Source: Pristionchus mayeri (taxonomy: Eukaryota; Nematoda; Chromadorea; Rhabditida; Neodiplogasteridae). Taken from it: DNA of 64,000 nucleotides. Location: contig BTRK01000006.1 in assembly GCA_036245805.1 (NCBI GenBank), forward strand, positions 1,405,613 to 1,469,612, read 5' to 3'. The notes below the pieces were generated by a model. That model worked only from the letters and a program-made list of their open reading frames with translations. It made no database searches and had not been told where the DNA came from. Below, in pieces: positions 19,931 through 34,900 of the stretch. The position numbers and the translations under genes are program-made. The first letter of the stretch is position 1. Each line of letters starts with the position of its first letter.

Positions 19931-22900
19931 ATATGCCATATCTGTTCATCTGAACCGGGCAAAAAATTTATTTGAGCATGGTGAATCACGCCTTGTAACC
20001 GAAAATTAATAGTCATGCCAAATAAGTATGACAGGTTTTCTGCTCGTATGCTTTTCTGGTTTAATATATGCCATATCTGTTCATCTGAACCGGGCAAAAC
20101 ATTTATCTAAGCATGGAGAATCACGCCTTGTAACCGAAAATTAATAGTCATGCCAAATAAGTATGACAGGTTTTCTGCTCGTATCCTTTTCTGGTTTAAT
20201 ATATGTCATATCTGTTCATCTGAACCGGGCAAAACATTTATCTGAGCATGGAGAATCACGCCTTGTAACCGAAAATTGATAATCATGCCAAATAAGTATG
20301 ACAGGTTTTCTGCTCGTATACTTTTCTGGTTTAATATATGTCATATCTGTTCATCTGAACCGGGCAAAACATTTATCTGAGCATGGAGAATCACGCCTTG
20401 TAACCGAAAATTGATAATCATGCCAAATAAGTATGACAGGTTTTCTGCTCGTATACTTTTCTGGTTTAATATATGCCATATCTGTTCATCTGAACCGGGC
20501 AAAACATTTATCTGAGCATGGAGAATCACGCCTTGTAACCGAAAATTAATAGTCATGCCAAATAAGTATGACAGGTTTTCTGCTCGTATCCTTTTCTGGT
20601 TTAATATATGCCATATCTGTTCATCTGAACCGGGCAAAACATTTATCTGAGCATGGAGAATCACGCCTTGTAACCGAAAATTAATAGTCATGCCAAATAA
20701 GTATGACAGGTTTTCTGCTCGTATCCTTTTCTGGTTTAATATATGCCATATCTGTTCATCTGAACCGGGCAAAACATTTATCTGAGCATGGAGAATCACG
20801 CCTTGTAACCGAAAATTAATAGTCATGCCAAATAAGTATGACAGGTTTTCTGCTCGTATCCTTTTCTGGTTTAATATATGCCATATCTGTTCATCTGAAC
20901 CGGGCAAAACATTTATCTGAGCTTGGAGAATCACGCCTTGTAACCGAAAATTAATAGTCATGCCAAATAAGTATGACAGGTTTTCTGCTCGTATCCTTTT
21001 CTGGTTTAATATATGCCATATCTGTTCATCTGAACCGGGCAAAACATTTATCTGAGCATGGAGAATCACGCCTTGTAACCGAAAATTAATAGTCATGCCA
21101 AATAAGTATGACAGGTGTTCTGCTCGTATACTTTTCTGGTTTAATATATGCCATATCTGTTCATCTGAACCGGGCAAAACATTTATCTGAGCATGGAGAA
21201 TCACGCCTTGTAACCGAAAATTAATAGTCATGCCAAATAAGTATGACAGGTTTTCTGCTCGTATCCTTTTCTGGTTTAATATATGCCATATCTGTTCATC
21301 TGAACCGGGCAAAACATTTATCTGAGCATGGAGAATCACGCCTTGTAACCGAAAATTAATAGTCCTGCCAAATAAGTATGACAGGTTTTCTGCTCGTATA
21401 CTTTTCTGGTTTAATATATGCCATATCTGTTCATCTGAACCGGGCAAAACATTTATCTGAGCATGGAGAATCACGCCTTGTAACCGAAAATTAATAGTCA
21501 TGCCAAATAAGTATGACAGGTTTTCTGCTCGTATACTTTTCTGGTTTAATATATGCCATATCTGTTCATCTGAACCGAGCAAAACATTTATCTGAGCATG
21601 GAGAATCACGCCTTGTAACCGAAAATTGATAATCATGCCAAATAAGTATGACAGGTTTTCTGCTCGTATACTTTTCTGATTTAATATATGCCATATCTGT
21701 TCATCTGAACCGGGCAAAACATTTATCTGAGCATGGAGAATCACGCCTTGTAACCGAAAATTAATAGTTATGCCAAATAAGTATGACAGGTTTTCTGGTC
21801 GTATCATTTTCTGGTTTAATATATGCCATATCTGTTCATCTGAACCGGGCAAAACATTTATCTAAGCATGGAGAATCACGCCTTGTAACCGAAAATTAAT
21901 AGTCATGCCAAATAAGTATGACAGGTTTTCTGCTCGTATCCTTTTCTGGTTTAATATATGCCATATCTGTTCATCTGAACCGGGCAAAACATTTATCTGA
22001 GCAAGGAGAATCACGCCTTGTAACCGAAAATTAATAGTCCTGCCAAATAAGTATGACAGGTTTTCTGCTCGTATCCTTTTCTGGTTTAATATATGCCATA
22101 TCTGTTCATCTGAACCGGGCAAAACATTTATCTGAGCATGGAGAATCACGCCTTGTAACCGAAAATTAATAGTCCTGCCAAATAAGTATGACAGGTTTTC
22201 TGCTCGTATACTTTTCTGGTTTAATATATGCCATATCTGTTCATCTGAACCGGGCAAAACATTTATCTAAGCATTTAGAATCACGCCTTGTAACCGAAAA
22301 TTGATAATCATGCCAAATAAGTATGACAGGTTTTCTGCTCGTATACTTTTCTGATTTAATATATGCCATATCTGTTCATCTGAACCGGGCAAAACATTTA
22401 TCTGAGCATGGAGAATCACGCCTTGTAACCGAAAATTAATAGTCATGCCAAATAAGTATGACAGGTTTTCTGCTCGTATCCTTTTCTGGTTTAATATATG
22501 CCATATCTGTTCATCTGAACCGGGCAAAGCATTTATCTGAGCATGGAGAATCACGCCTTGTAACCGAAAATTGATAATCATGCCAAATAAGTATGACAGG
22601 TTTTCTGCTCGTATACTTTTCTGATTTAATATATGCCATATCTGTTCATCTGAACCGGGCAAAACATTTATCTGAGCATGGAGAATCACGCCTTGTAACC
22701 GAAAATTAATAGTCATGCCAAATAAGTATGACAGGTTTTCTGGTCGTATCATTTTCTGGTTTAATATATGCCATATCTGTTCATCTGAACCGGGCAAAAC
22801 ATTTATCTAAGCATGGAGAATCACGCCTTGTAACCGAAAATTAATAGTCATGCCAAATAAGTATGACAGGTTTTCTGCTCGTATCCTTTTCTGGTTTAAT

Positions 22901-25900
22901 ATATGCCATATCTGTTCATCTGAACCGGGCAAAACATTTATCTGAGCATGGAGAATCACGCCTTGTAACCGAAAATTAATAGTCCTGCCAAATAAGTATG
23001 ACAGGTTTTCTGCTCGTATCCTTTTCTGGTTTAATATATGCCATATCTGTTCATCTGAACCGGGCAAAACATTTATCTGAGCATGGAGAATCACGACTTG
23101 TAACCGAAAATTAATAGTCCTGCCAAATAAGTATGACAGGTTTTCTGCTCGTATACTTTTCTGGTTTAATATATGCCATATCTGTTCATCTGAACCGGGC
23201 AAAACATTTATCTAAGCATTTAGAATCACGCCTTGTAACCGAAAATTGATAATCATGCCAAATAAGTATGACAGGTTTTCTGCTCGTATACTTTTCTGAT
23301 TTAATATATGCCATATCTGTTCATCTGAACCGGGCAAAACATTTATCTGAGCATGGAGAATCACGCCTTGTAACCGAAAATTAATAGTCATGCCAAATAA
23401 GTATGACAGGTTTTCTGCTCGTATCCTTTTCTGGTTTAATATATGCCATATCTGTTCATCTGAACCTGGCAAAGCATTTATCTGAGCATGGAGAATCACG
23501 CCTTGTAACCGAAAATTAATAGTCATGCCAAATAAGTATGACAGGTTTTCTGCTCGTATCCTTTTCTGGTTTAATATATGCCATATCTGTTCATCTGAAC
23601 CGGGCAAAGCATTTATCTGAGCATGGAGAATCACGCCTTGTAACCGAAAATTGATAATCATGCCAAATAAGTATGACAGGTTTTCTGCTCGTATACTTTT
23701 CTGATTTAATATATGCCATATCTGTTCATCTGAACCGGGCAAAACATTTATCTGAGCATGGAGAATCACGCCTTGTAACCGAAAATTAATAGTCATGCCA
23801 AATAAGTATGACAGGTTTTCTGGTCGTATCATTTTCTGGTTTAATATATGCCATATCTGTTCATCTGAACCGGGCAAAACATTTATCTAAGCATGGAGAA
23901 TCACGCCTTGTAACCGAAAATTAATAGTCATGCCAAATAAGTATGACAGGTTTTCTGCTCGTATCCTTTTCTGGTTTAATATATGCCATATCTGTTCATC
24001 TGAACCGGGCAAAACATTTATCTGAGCATGGAGAATCACGCCTTGTAACCGAAAATTAATAGTCCTGCCAAATAAGTATGACAGGTTTTCTGCTCGTATC
24101 CTTTTCTGGTTTAATATATGCCATATCTGTTCATCTGAACCGGGCAAAACATTTATCTGAGCATGGAGAATCACGACTTGTAACCGAAAATTAATAGTCC
24201 TGCCAAATAAGTATGACAGGTTTTCTGCTCGTATACTTTTCTGGTTTAATATATGCCATATCTGTTCATCTGAACCGGGCAAAACATTTATCTAAGCATT
24301 TAGAATCACGCCTTGTAACCGAAAATTGATAATCATGCCAAATAAGTATGACAGGTTTTCTGCTCGTATACTTTTCTGATTTAATATATGCCATATCTGT
24401 TCATCTGAACCGGGCAAAACATTTATCTGAGCATGGAGAATCACGCCTTGTAACCGAAAATTAATAGTCATGCCAAATAAGTATGACAGGTTTTCTGCTC
24501 GTATCCTTTTCTGGTTTAATATATGCCATATCTGTTCATCTGAACCTGGCAAAGCATTTATCTGAGCATGGAGAATCACGCCTTGTAACCGAAAATTGAT
24601 AATCATGCCAAATAAGTATGACAGGTTTTCTGCTCGTATACTTTTCTGATTTAATATATGCCATATCTGTTCATCTGAACCGGGCAAAACATTTATCTGA
24701 GCATGGAGAATCACGCCTTGTAACCGAAAATTAATAGTCATGCCAAATAAGTATGACAGGTTTTCTGGTCGTATCATTTTCTGGTTTAATATATGCCATA
24801 TCTGTTCATCTGAACCGGGCAAAACATTTATCTAAGCATGGAGAATCACGCCTTGTAACCGAAAATTAATAGTCATGCCAAATAAGTATGACAGGTTTTC
24901 TGCTCGTATCCTTTTCTGGTTTAATATATGCCATATCTGTTCATCTGAACCGGGCAAAACATTTATCTGAGCATGGAGAATCACGCCTTGTAACCGAAAA
25001 TTAATAGTCCTGCCAAATAAGTATGACAGGTTTTCTGCTCGTATACTTTTCTGGTTTAATATATGCCATATCTGTTCATCTGAACCGGGCAAAACATTTA
25101 TCTAAGCATTTAGAATCACGCCTTGTAACCGAAAATTGATAATCATGCCAAATAAGTATGACAGGTTTTCTGCTCGTATACTTTTCTGATTTAATATATG
25201 CCATATCTGTTCATCTGAACCGGGCAAAACATTTATCTGAGCATGGAGAATCACGCCTTGTAACCGAAAATTAATAGTCATGCCAAATAAGTATGACAGG
25301 TTTTCTGCTCGTATCCTTTTCTGGTTTAATATATGCCATATCTGTTCATCTGAACCGGGCAAAACATTTATCTGAGCATGGAGAATCACGCCTTGTAACC
25401 GAAAATTGATAATCATGCCAAATAAGTATGACAGGTTTTCTGCTCGTATACTTTTCTGATTTAATATATGCCATATCTGTTCATCTGAACCGGGCAAAAC
25501 ATTTATCTGAGCATGGAGAATCACGCCTTGTAACCGAAAATTAATAGTCATGCCAAATAAGTATGACAGGTTTTCTGGTCGTATCATTTTCTGGTTTAAT
25601 ATATGCCATATCTGTTCATCTGAACCGGGCAAAACATTTATCTAAGCATGGAGAATCACGCCTTGTAACCGAAAATTAATAGTCATGCCAAATAAGTATG
25701 ACAGGTTTTCTGCTCGTATCCTTTTCTGGTTTAATATATGCCATATCTGTTCATCTGAACCGGGCAAAACATTTATCTGAGCATGGAGAATCACGCCTTG
25801 TAACCGAAAATTAATAGTCCTGCCAAATAAGTATGACAGGTTTTCTGCTCGTATACTTTTCTGGTTTAATATATGCCATATCTGTTCATCTGAACCGGGC

Positions 25901-28900
25901 AAAACATTTATCTAAGCATTTAGAATCACGCCTTGTAACCGAAAATTGATAATCATGCCAAATAAGTATGACAGGTTTTCTGCTCGTATACTTTTCTGAT
26001 TTAATATATGCCATATCTGTTCATCTGAACCGGGCAAAACATTTATCTGAGCATGGAGAATCACGCCTTGTAACCGAAAATTAATAGTCATGCCAAATAA
26101 GTATGACAGGTTTTCTGCTCGTATCCTTTTCTGGTTTAATATATGCCATATCTGTTCATCTGAACCGGGCAAAACATTTATCTGAGCATGGAGAATCACG
26201 CCTTGTAACCGAAAATTGATAATCATGCCAAATAAGTATGACAGGTTTTCTGCTCGTATACTTTTCTGATTTAATATATGCCATATCTGTTCATCTGAAC
26301 CGGGCAAAACATTTATCTGAGCATGGAGAATCACGCCTTGTAACCGAAAATTAATAGTCATGCCAAATAAGTATGACAGGTTTTCTGGTCGTATCATTTT
26401 CTGGTTTAATATATGCCATATCTGTTCATCTGAACCGGGCAAAACATTTATCTAAGCATGGAGAATCACGCCTTGTAACCGAAAATTAATAGTCATGCCA
26501 AATAAGTATGACAGGTTTTCTGCTCGTATCCTTTTCTGGTTTAATATATGCCATATCTGTTCATCTGAACCGGGCAAAACATTTATCTAAGCATGGAGCA
26601 TCACGCCTTGTAACCGAAAATTAATAGTCATGCCAAATAAGTATGACAGGTTTTCTGCTCGTATCCTTTTCTGGTTTAATATATGCCATATCTGTTCATC
26701 TGAACCGGGCAAAACATTTATCTGAGCATGGAGAATCACGCCTTGTAACCGAAAATTGATAATCATGCCAAATAAGTATGACAGGTTTTCTGGTCGTATC
26801 ATTTTCTGGTTTAATATATGCCATATCTGTTCATCTGAACCGGGCAAAACATTTATCTGAGCATGGAGAATCACGCCTTGTAACCGAAAATTAATAGTCC
26901 TGCCAAATAAGTATGACAGGTTTTCTGCTCGTATACTTTTCTGGTTTAATATATGCCATATCTGTTCATCTGAACCGGGCAAAACATTTATCTAAGCATT
27001 TAGAATCACGCCTTGTAACCGAAAATTGATAATCATGCCAAATAAGTATGACAGGTTTTCTGCTCGTATACTTTTCTGATTTAATATATGCCATATCTGT
27101 TCATCTGAACCGGGCAAAACATTTATCTGAGCATGGAGAATCACGCCTTGTAACCGAAAATTAATAGTCATGCCAAATAAGTATGACAGCTTTTCTGCTC
27201 GTATCCTTTTCTGGTTTAATATATGCCATATCTGTTCATCTGAACCGGGCAAAACATTTATCTGAGCATGGAGAATCACGCCTTGTAACCGAAAATTGAT
27301 AATCATGCCAAATAAGTATGACAGGTTTTCTGCTCGTATACTTTTCTGATTTAATATATGCCATATCTGTTCATCTGAACCGGGCAAAACATTTATCTGA
27401 GTATGGAGAATCACGCCTTGTAACCGAAAATTAATAGTCATGCCAAATAAGTATGACAGGTTTTCTGCTCGTATCCTTTTCTGGTTTAATATATGCCATA
27501 TCTGTTCATCTGAACCGGGCAAAACATTTATCTAAGCATGGAGAATCACGCCTTGTAACCGAAAATTAATAGTCATGCCAAATAAGTATGACAGGTTTTC
27601 TGCTCGTATCCTTTTCTGGTTTAATATATGCCATATCTGTTCATCTGAACCGGGCAAAACATTTTTCTGAGCATGGAGAATCACGCCTTGTAACCGAAAA
27701 TTAATAGTCATGCCAAATAAGTATGACAGGTTTTCTGCTCGTATCCTTTTCTGGTTTAATATATGCCATATCTGTTCATCTGAACCGGGCAAAACATTTA
27801 TCTGAGCATGGAGAATCACGCCTTGTAACCGAAAATTAATAGTCCTGCCAAATAAGTATGACAGGTTTTCTGCTCGTATACTTTTCTGGTTTAATATATG
27901 CCATATCTGTTCATCTGAACCGGGCAAAACATTTATCTGAGCATGGAGAATCACGCCTTGTAACCGAAAATTAATAGTCCTGCCAAATAAGTATGACAGG
28001 TTTTCTGCTCGTATACTTTTCTGGTTTAATATATGCCATATCTGTTCATCTGAACCGGGCAAAACATTTATCTAAGCATGGAGAATCACGCCTTGTAACC
28101 GAAAATTAATAGTCATGCCAAATAAGTATGACAGGTTTTCTGCTCGTATCCTTTTCTGGTTTAATATATGCCATATCTGTTCATCTGAACCGGGCAAAAC
28201 ATTTATCTAAGCATGGAGAATCACGCCTTGTAACCGAAAATTAATAGTCATGCCAAATAAGTATGACAGGTTTTCTGCTCGTATCCTTTTCTGGTTTAAT
28301 ATATGCCATATCTGTTCATCTGAACCGGGCAAAACATTTATCTGAGCATGGAGAATCACGCCTTGTAACCGAAAATTAATAGTCCTGCCAAATAAGTATG
28401 ACAGGTTTTCTGCTCGTATACTTTTCTGGTTTAATATATGCCATATCTGTTCATCTGAACCGGGCAAAACATTTATCTAAGCATTTAGAATCACGCCTTG
28501 TAACCGAAAATTGATAATCATGCCAAATAAGTATGACAGGTTTTCTGCTCGTATACTTTTCTGATTTAATATATGCCATATCTGTTCATCTGAACCGGGC
28601 AAAACATTTATCTGAGCATGGAGAATCACGCCTTGTAACCGAAAATTAATAGTCATGCCAAATAAGTATGACAGCTTTTCTGCTCGTATCCTTTTCTGGT
28701 TTAATATATGCCATATCTGTTCATCTGAACCGGGCAAAACATTTATCTGAGCATGGAGAATCACGCCTTGTAACCGAAAATTGATAATCATGCCAAATAA
28801 GTATGACAGGTTTTCTGCTCGTATACTTTTCTGATTTAATATATGCCATATCTGTTCATCTGAACCGGGCAAAACATTTATCTGAGCATGGAGAATCACG

Positions 28901-31900
28901 CCTTGTAACCGAAAATTAATAGTCATGCCAAATAAGTATGACAGGTTTTCTGCTCGTATCCTTTTCTGGTTTAATATATGCCATATCTGTTCATCTGAAC
29001 CGGGCAAAACATTTATCTAAGCATGGAGAATCACGCCTTGTAACCGAAAATTAATAGTCATGCCAAATAAGTATGACAGGTTTTCTGCTCGTATCCTTTT
29101 CTGGTTTAATATATGCCATATCTGTTCATCTGAACCGGGCAAAACATTTTTCTGAGCATGGAGAATCACGCCTTGTAACCGAAAATTAATAGTCATGCCA
29201 AATAAGTATGACAGGTTTTCTGCTCGTATCCTTTTCTGGTTTAATATATGCCATATCTGTTCATCTGAACCGGGCAAAACATTTATCTGAGCATGGAGAA
29301 TCACGCCTTGTAACCGAAAATTAATAGTCCTGCCAAATAAGTATGACAGGTTTTCTGCTCGTATACTTTTCTGGTTTAATATATGCCATATCTGTTCATC
29401 TGAACCGGGCAAAACATTTATCTGAGCATGGAGAATCACGCCTTGTAACCGAAAATTAATAGTCCTGCCAAATAAGTATGACAGGTTTTCTGCTCGTATA
29501 CTTTTCTGGTTTAATATATGCCATATCTGTTCATCTGAACCGGGCAAAACATTTATCTAAGCATGGAGAATCACGCCTTGTAACCGAAAATTAATAGTCA
29601 TGCCAAATAAGTATGACAGGTTTTCTGCTCGTATCCTTTTCTGGTTTAATATATGCCATATCTGTTCATCTGAACCGGGCAAAACATTTATCTGAGCATG
29701 GAGAATCACGCCTTGTAACCGAAAATTAATAGTCATGCCAAATAAGTATGACAGGTTTTCTGCTCGTATCCTTTTCTGGTTTAATATATGCCATATCTGT
29801 TCATCTGAACCGGGCAAAACATTTATCTGAGCATGGAGAATCACGCCTTGTAACCGAAAATTAATAGTCATGCCAAATAAGTATGACAGGTTTTCTGCTC
29901 GTATCCTTTTCTGGTTTAATATATGCCATATCTGTTCATCTGAACCGGGAAAAACATTTATCTGAGCATGGAGAATCACGCCTTGTAACCGAAAATTAAT
30001 AGTCATGCCAAATAAGTATGACAGGTTTTCTGCTCGTATCCTTTTCTGGTTTAATATATGCCATATCTGTTCATCTGAACCGGGCAAAACATTTATCTGA
30101 GCATGGAGAATCACGCCTTGTAACCGAAAATTAATAGTCATGCCAAATAAGTATGACAGGTTTTCTGCTCGTATCCTTTTCTGGTTTAATATATGCCATA
30201 TCTGTTCATCTGAACCGGGTAAAAAAAATTTATCTGAGCATGGAGAATCACGCCTTGTAACCGAAAATTAATAGTCATGCCAAATAAGTATGACAGGTTT
30301 TCTGCTCGTATCCTTTTCTGGTTTAATATATGCCATATCTGTTCATCTGAACCGGGCAAAACATTTATCTGAGCATGGAGAATCACGCCTTGTAACCGAA
30401 AATTAATAGTCCTGCCAAATAAGTATGACAGGTTTTCTGCTCGTATACTTTTCTGGTTTAATATATGCCATATCTGTTCATCTGAACCGGGCAAAACATT
30501 TATCTAAGCATGGAGAATCACGCCTTGTAACCGAAAATTAATAGTCATGCCAAATAAGTATGACAGGTTTTCTGCTCGTATCCTTTTCTGGTTTAATATA
30601 TGCCATATCTGTTCATCTGAACCGGGCAAAACATTTATCTGAGCATGGAGAATCACGCCTTGTAACCGAAAATTAATAGTCATGCCAAATAAGTATGACA
30701 GGTTTTCTGCTCGTATACTTTTCTGGTTTAATATATGCCATATCTGTTCATCTGAACCGGGCAAAACATTTATCTGAGCATGGAGAATCACGCCTTGTAA
30801 CCGAAAATTGATAGTCATGCCAAATAAGTATGACAGGTTTTCTGCTCGTATCCTTTTCTGGTTTAATATATGCCATATCTGTTCATCTGAACCGGGCAAA
30901 ACATTTATCTGAGCATGGAGAATCACGCCTTGTAACCGAAAATTAATAGTCATGCCAAATAAGTATGACAGGTTTTCTGCTCGTATCCTTTTCTGGTTTA
31001 ATATATGCCATATCTGTTCATCTGAACCGGGCAAAACATTTATCTGAGCATGGAGAATCACGCCTTGTAACCGAAAATTAATAGTCATGCCAAATAAGTA
31101 TGACAGGTTTTCTGCTCGTATCCTTTTCTGGTTTAATATATGCCATATCTGTTCATCTGAACCGGGCAAAACATTTATCTGAGCATGGAGAATCACGCCT
31201 TGTAACCGAAAATTAATAGTCATGCCAAATAAGTATGACAGGTTTTCTGCTCGTATACTTTTCTGGTTTAATATATGCCATATCTGTTCATCTGAACCGG
31301 GCAAAACATTTATCTGAGCATGGAGAATCACGCCTTGTAACCGAAAATTGATAGTCATGCCAAATAAGTATGACAGGTTTTCTGCTCGTATCCTTTTCTG
31401 GTTTAATATATGCCATATCTGTTCATCTGAACCGGGCAAAACATTTATCTGAGCATGGAGAATCACGCCTTGTAACCGAAAATTAATAGTCATGCCAAAT
31501 AAGTATGACAGGTTTTCTGCTCGTATCCTTTTCTGGTTTAATATATGCCATATCTGTTCATCTGAACCGGGCAAAACATTTATCTGAGCATGGAGAATCA
31601 CGCCTTGTAACCGAAAATTAATAGTCATGCCAAATAAGTATGACAGGTTTTCTGCTCGTATCCTTTTCTGGTTTAATATATGCCATATCTGTTCATCTGA
31701 ACCGGGCAAAACATTTATCTGAGCATGGAGAATCACGCCTTGTAACCGAAAATTAATAGTCATGCCAAATAAGTATGACAGGTTTTCTGCTCGTATCCTT
31801 TTCTGGTTTAATATATGCCATATCTGTTCATCTGAACCGGGCAAAACATTTATCTGAGCATGGAGAATCACGCCTTGTAACCGAAAATTAATAGTCATGC

Positions 31901-34900
31901 CAAATAAGTATGACAGGTTTTCTGCTCGTATCCTTTTCTGGTTTAATATATGCCATATCTGTTCATCTGAACCGGGTAAAAAAAATTTATCTGAGCATGG
32001 AGAATCACGCCTTGTAACCGAAAATTAATAGTCATGCCAAATAAGTATGACAGGTTTTCTGCTCGTATCCTTTTCTGGTTTAATATATGCCATATCTGTT
32101 CATCTGAACCGGGCAAAACATTTATCTGAGCATGGAGAATCACGCCTTGTAACCGAAAATTAATAGTCCTGCCAAATAAGTATGACAGGTTTTCTGCTCG
32201 TATACTTTTCTGGTTTAATATATGGCATATCTGTTCATCTGAACCGGGCAAAACATTTATCTAAGCATGGAGAATCACGCCTTGTAACCGAAAATTAATA
32301 GTCATGCCAAATAAGTATGACAGGTTTTCTGCTCGTATCCTTTTCTGGTTTAATATATGCCATATCTGTTCATCTGAACCGGGCAAAACATTTATCTGAG
32401 CATGGAGAATCACGCCTTGTAACCGAAAATTAATAGTCATGCCAAATAAGTATGACAGGTTTTCTGCTCGTATACTTTTCTGGTTTAATATATGCCATAT
32501 CTGTTCATCTGAACCGGGCAAAACATTTATCTGAGCATGGAGAATCACGCCTTGTAACCGAAAATTGATAGTCATGCCAAATAAGTATGACAGGTTTTCT
32601 GCTCGTATACTTTTCTGGTTTAATATATGCCATATCTGTTCATCTGAACCGGGCAAAACATTTATCTGAGCATGGAGAATCACGCCTTGTAACCGAAAAT
32701 TAATAGTCATGCCAAATAAGTATGACAGGTTTTCTGCTCGTATCCTTTTCTGGTTTAATATATGCCATATCTGTTCATCTGAACCGGGCAAAACATTTAT
32801 CTGAGCATGGAGAATCACGCATTGTAACCGAAAATTAATAGTCCTGCCAAATAAGTATGACAGGTTTTCTGCTCGTATCCTTTTCTGGTTTAATATATGC
32901 CATATCTGTTCATCTGAACCGGGTAAAACATTTATCTAAGCATGGAGAATCACGCCTTGTAACCGAAAATTAATAGTCATGCCAAATAAGTATGACAGGT
33001 TTTCTGCTCGTATCCTTTTCTGGTTTAATATATGCCATATCTGTTCATCTGAACCGGGCAAAACATTTATCTGAGCATGGAGAATCACGCCTTGTAACCG
33101 AAAATTAATAGTCATGCCAAATAAGTATGACAGGTTTTCTGCTCGTATACTTTTCTGGTTTAATATATGCCATATCTGTTCATCTGAACCGGGCAAAACA
33201 TTTATCTGAGCATGGAGAATCACGCCTTGTAACCGAAAATTGATAGTCATGCCAAATAAGTATGACAGGTTTTCTGCTCGTATACTTTTCTGGTTTAATA
33301 TATGCCATATCTGTTCATCTGAACCGGGCAAAACATTTATCTGAGCATGGAGAATCACGCCTTGTAACCGAAAATTAATAGTCATGCCAAATAAGTATGA
33401 CAGGTTTTCTGCTCGTATCCTTTTCTGGTTTAATATATGCCATATCTGTTCATCTGAACCGGGCAAAACATTTATCTGAGCATGGAGAATCACGCATTGT
33501 AACCGAAAATTAATAGTCCTGCCAAATAAGTATGACAGGTTTTCTGGTCGTATACTTTTCTGGTTTAATATATGCCATATCTGTTCATCTGAACCGGGCA
33601 AAACATTTATCTGAGCATGGAGAATCACGCCTTGTAACCGAAAATTGATAATCATGCCAAATAAGTATGACAGGTTTTCTGCTCGTATACTTTTCTGATT
33701 TAATATATGCCATATCTGTTCATCTGAACCGGGCAAAACATTTATCTGAGCATGGAGAATCACGCCTTGTAACCGAAAATTAATAGTCATGCCAAATAAG
33801 TATGACAGGTTTTCTGGTCGTATCATTTTCTGGTTTAATATATGCCATATCTGTTCATCTGAACCGGGCAAAACATTTATCTGAGCATGGAGAATCACGC
33901 CTTGTAACCGAAAATTAATAGTCATGCCAAATAAGTATGACAGGTTTTCTGCTCGTATCCTTTTCTGGTTTAATATATGCCATATCTGTTCATCTGAACC
34001 GGGCAAAACATTTATCTAAGCATGGAGAATCACGCCTTGTAACCGAAAATTAATAGTCATGCCAAATAAGTATGACAGGTTTTCTGCTCGTATCCTTTTC
34101 TGGTTTAATATATGCCATATCTGTTCATCTGAACCGGGCAAAACATTTATCTGAGCATGGAGAATCACGCCTTGTAACCGAAAATTAATAGTCATGCCAA
34201 ATAAGTATGACAGGTTTTCTGCTCGTATCCTTTTCTGGTTTAATATATGCCATATCTGTTCATCTGAACCGGGCAAAACATTTATCTGAGCATGGAGAAT
34301 CACGCCTTGTAACCGAAAATTAATAGTCCTGCCAAATAAGTATGACAGGTTTTCTGCTCGTATACTTTTCTGGTTTAATATATGCCATATCTGTTCATCT
34401 GAACCGGGCAAAACATTTATCTGAGCATGGAGAATCACGCCTTGTAACCGAAAATTAATAGTCCTGCCAAATAAGTATGACAGGTTTTCTGCTCGTATAC
34501 TTTTCTGGTTTAATATATGCCATATCTGTTCATCTGAACCGGGCAAAACATTTATCTAAGCATGGAGAATCACGCCTTGTAACCGAAAATTAATAGTCAT
34601 GCCAAATAAGTATGACAGGTTTTCTGCTCGTATCCTTTTCTGGTTTAATATATGCCATATCTGTTCATCTGAACCGGGCAAAACATTTATCTAAGCATGG
34701 AGAATCACGCCTTGTAACCGAAAATTAATAGTCCTGCCAAATAAGTATGACAGGTTTTCTGCTCGTATCCTTTTCTGGTTTAATATATGCCATATCTGTT
34801 CATCTGAACCGGGCAAAACATTTATCTGAGCATGGAGAATCACGCCTTGTAACCGAAAATTAATAGTCATGCCAAATAAGTATGACAGGTTTTCTGCTCG

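Noticed and set aside
20341..21852. A 503-codon ORF as a true repeat-protein gene
   Set aside because: It is only the open frame of the 135-bp satellite. Recurrent variants are mostly non-synonymous or nonsense, there is no promoter or start context, and the same frame starts and stops wherever a CAG/TAG or indel variant occurs.
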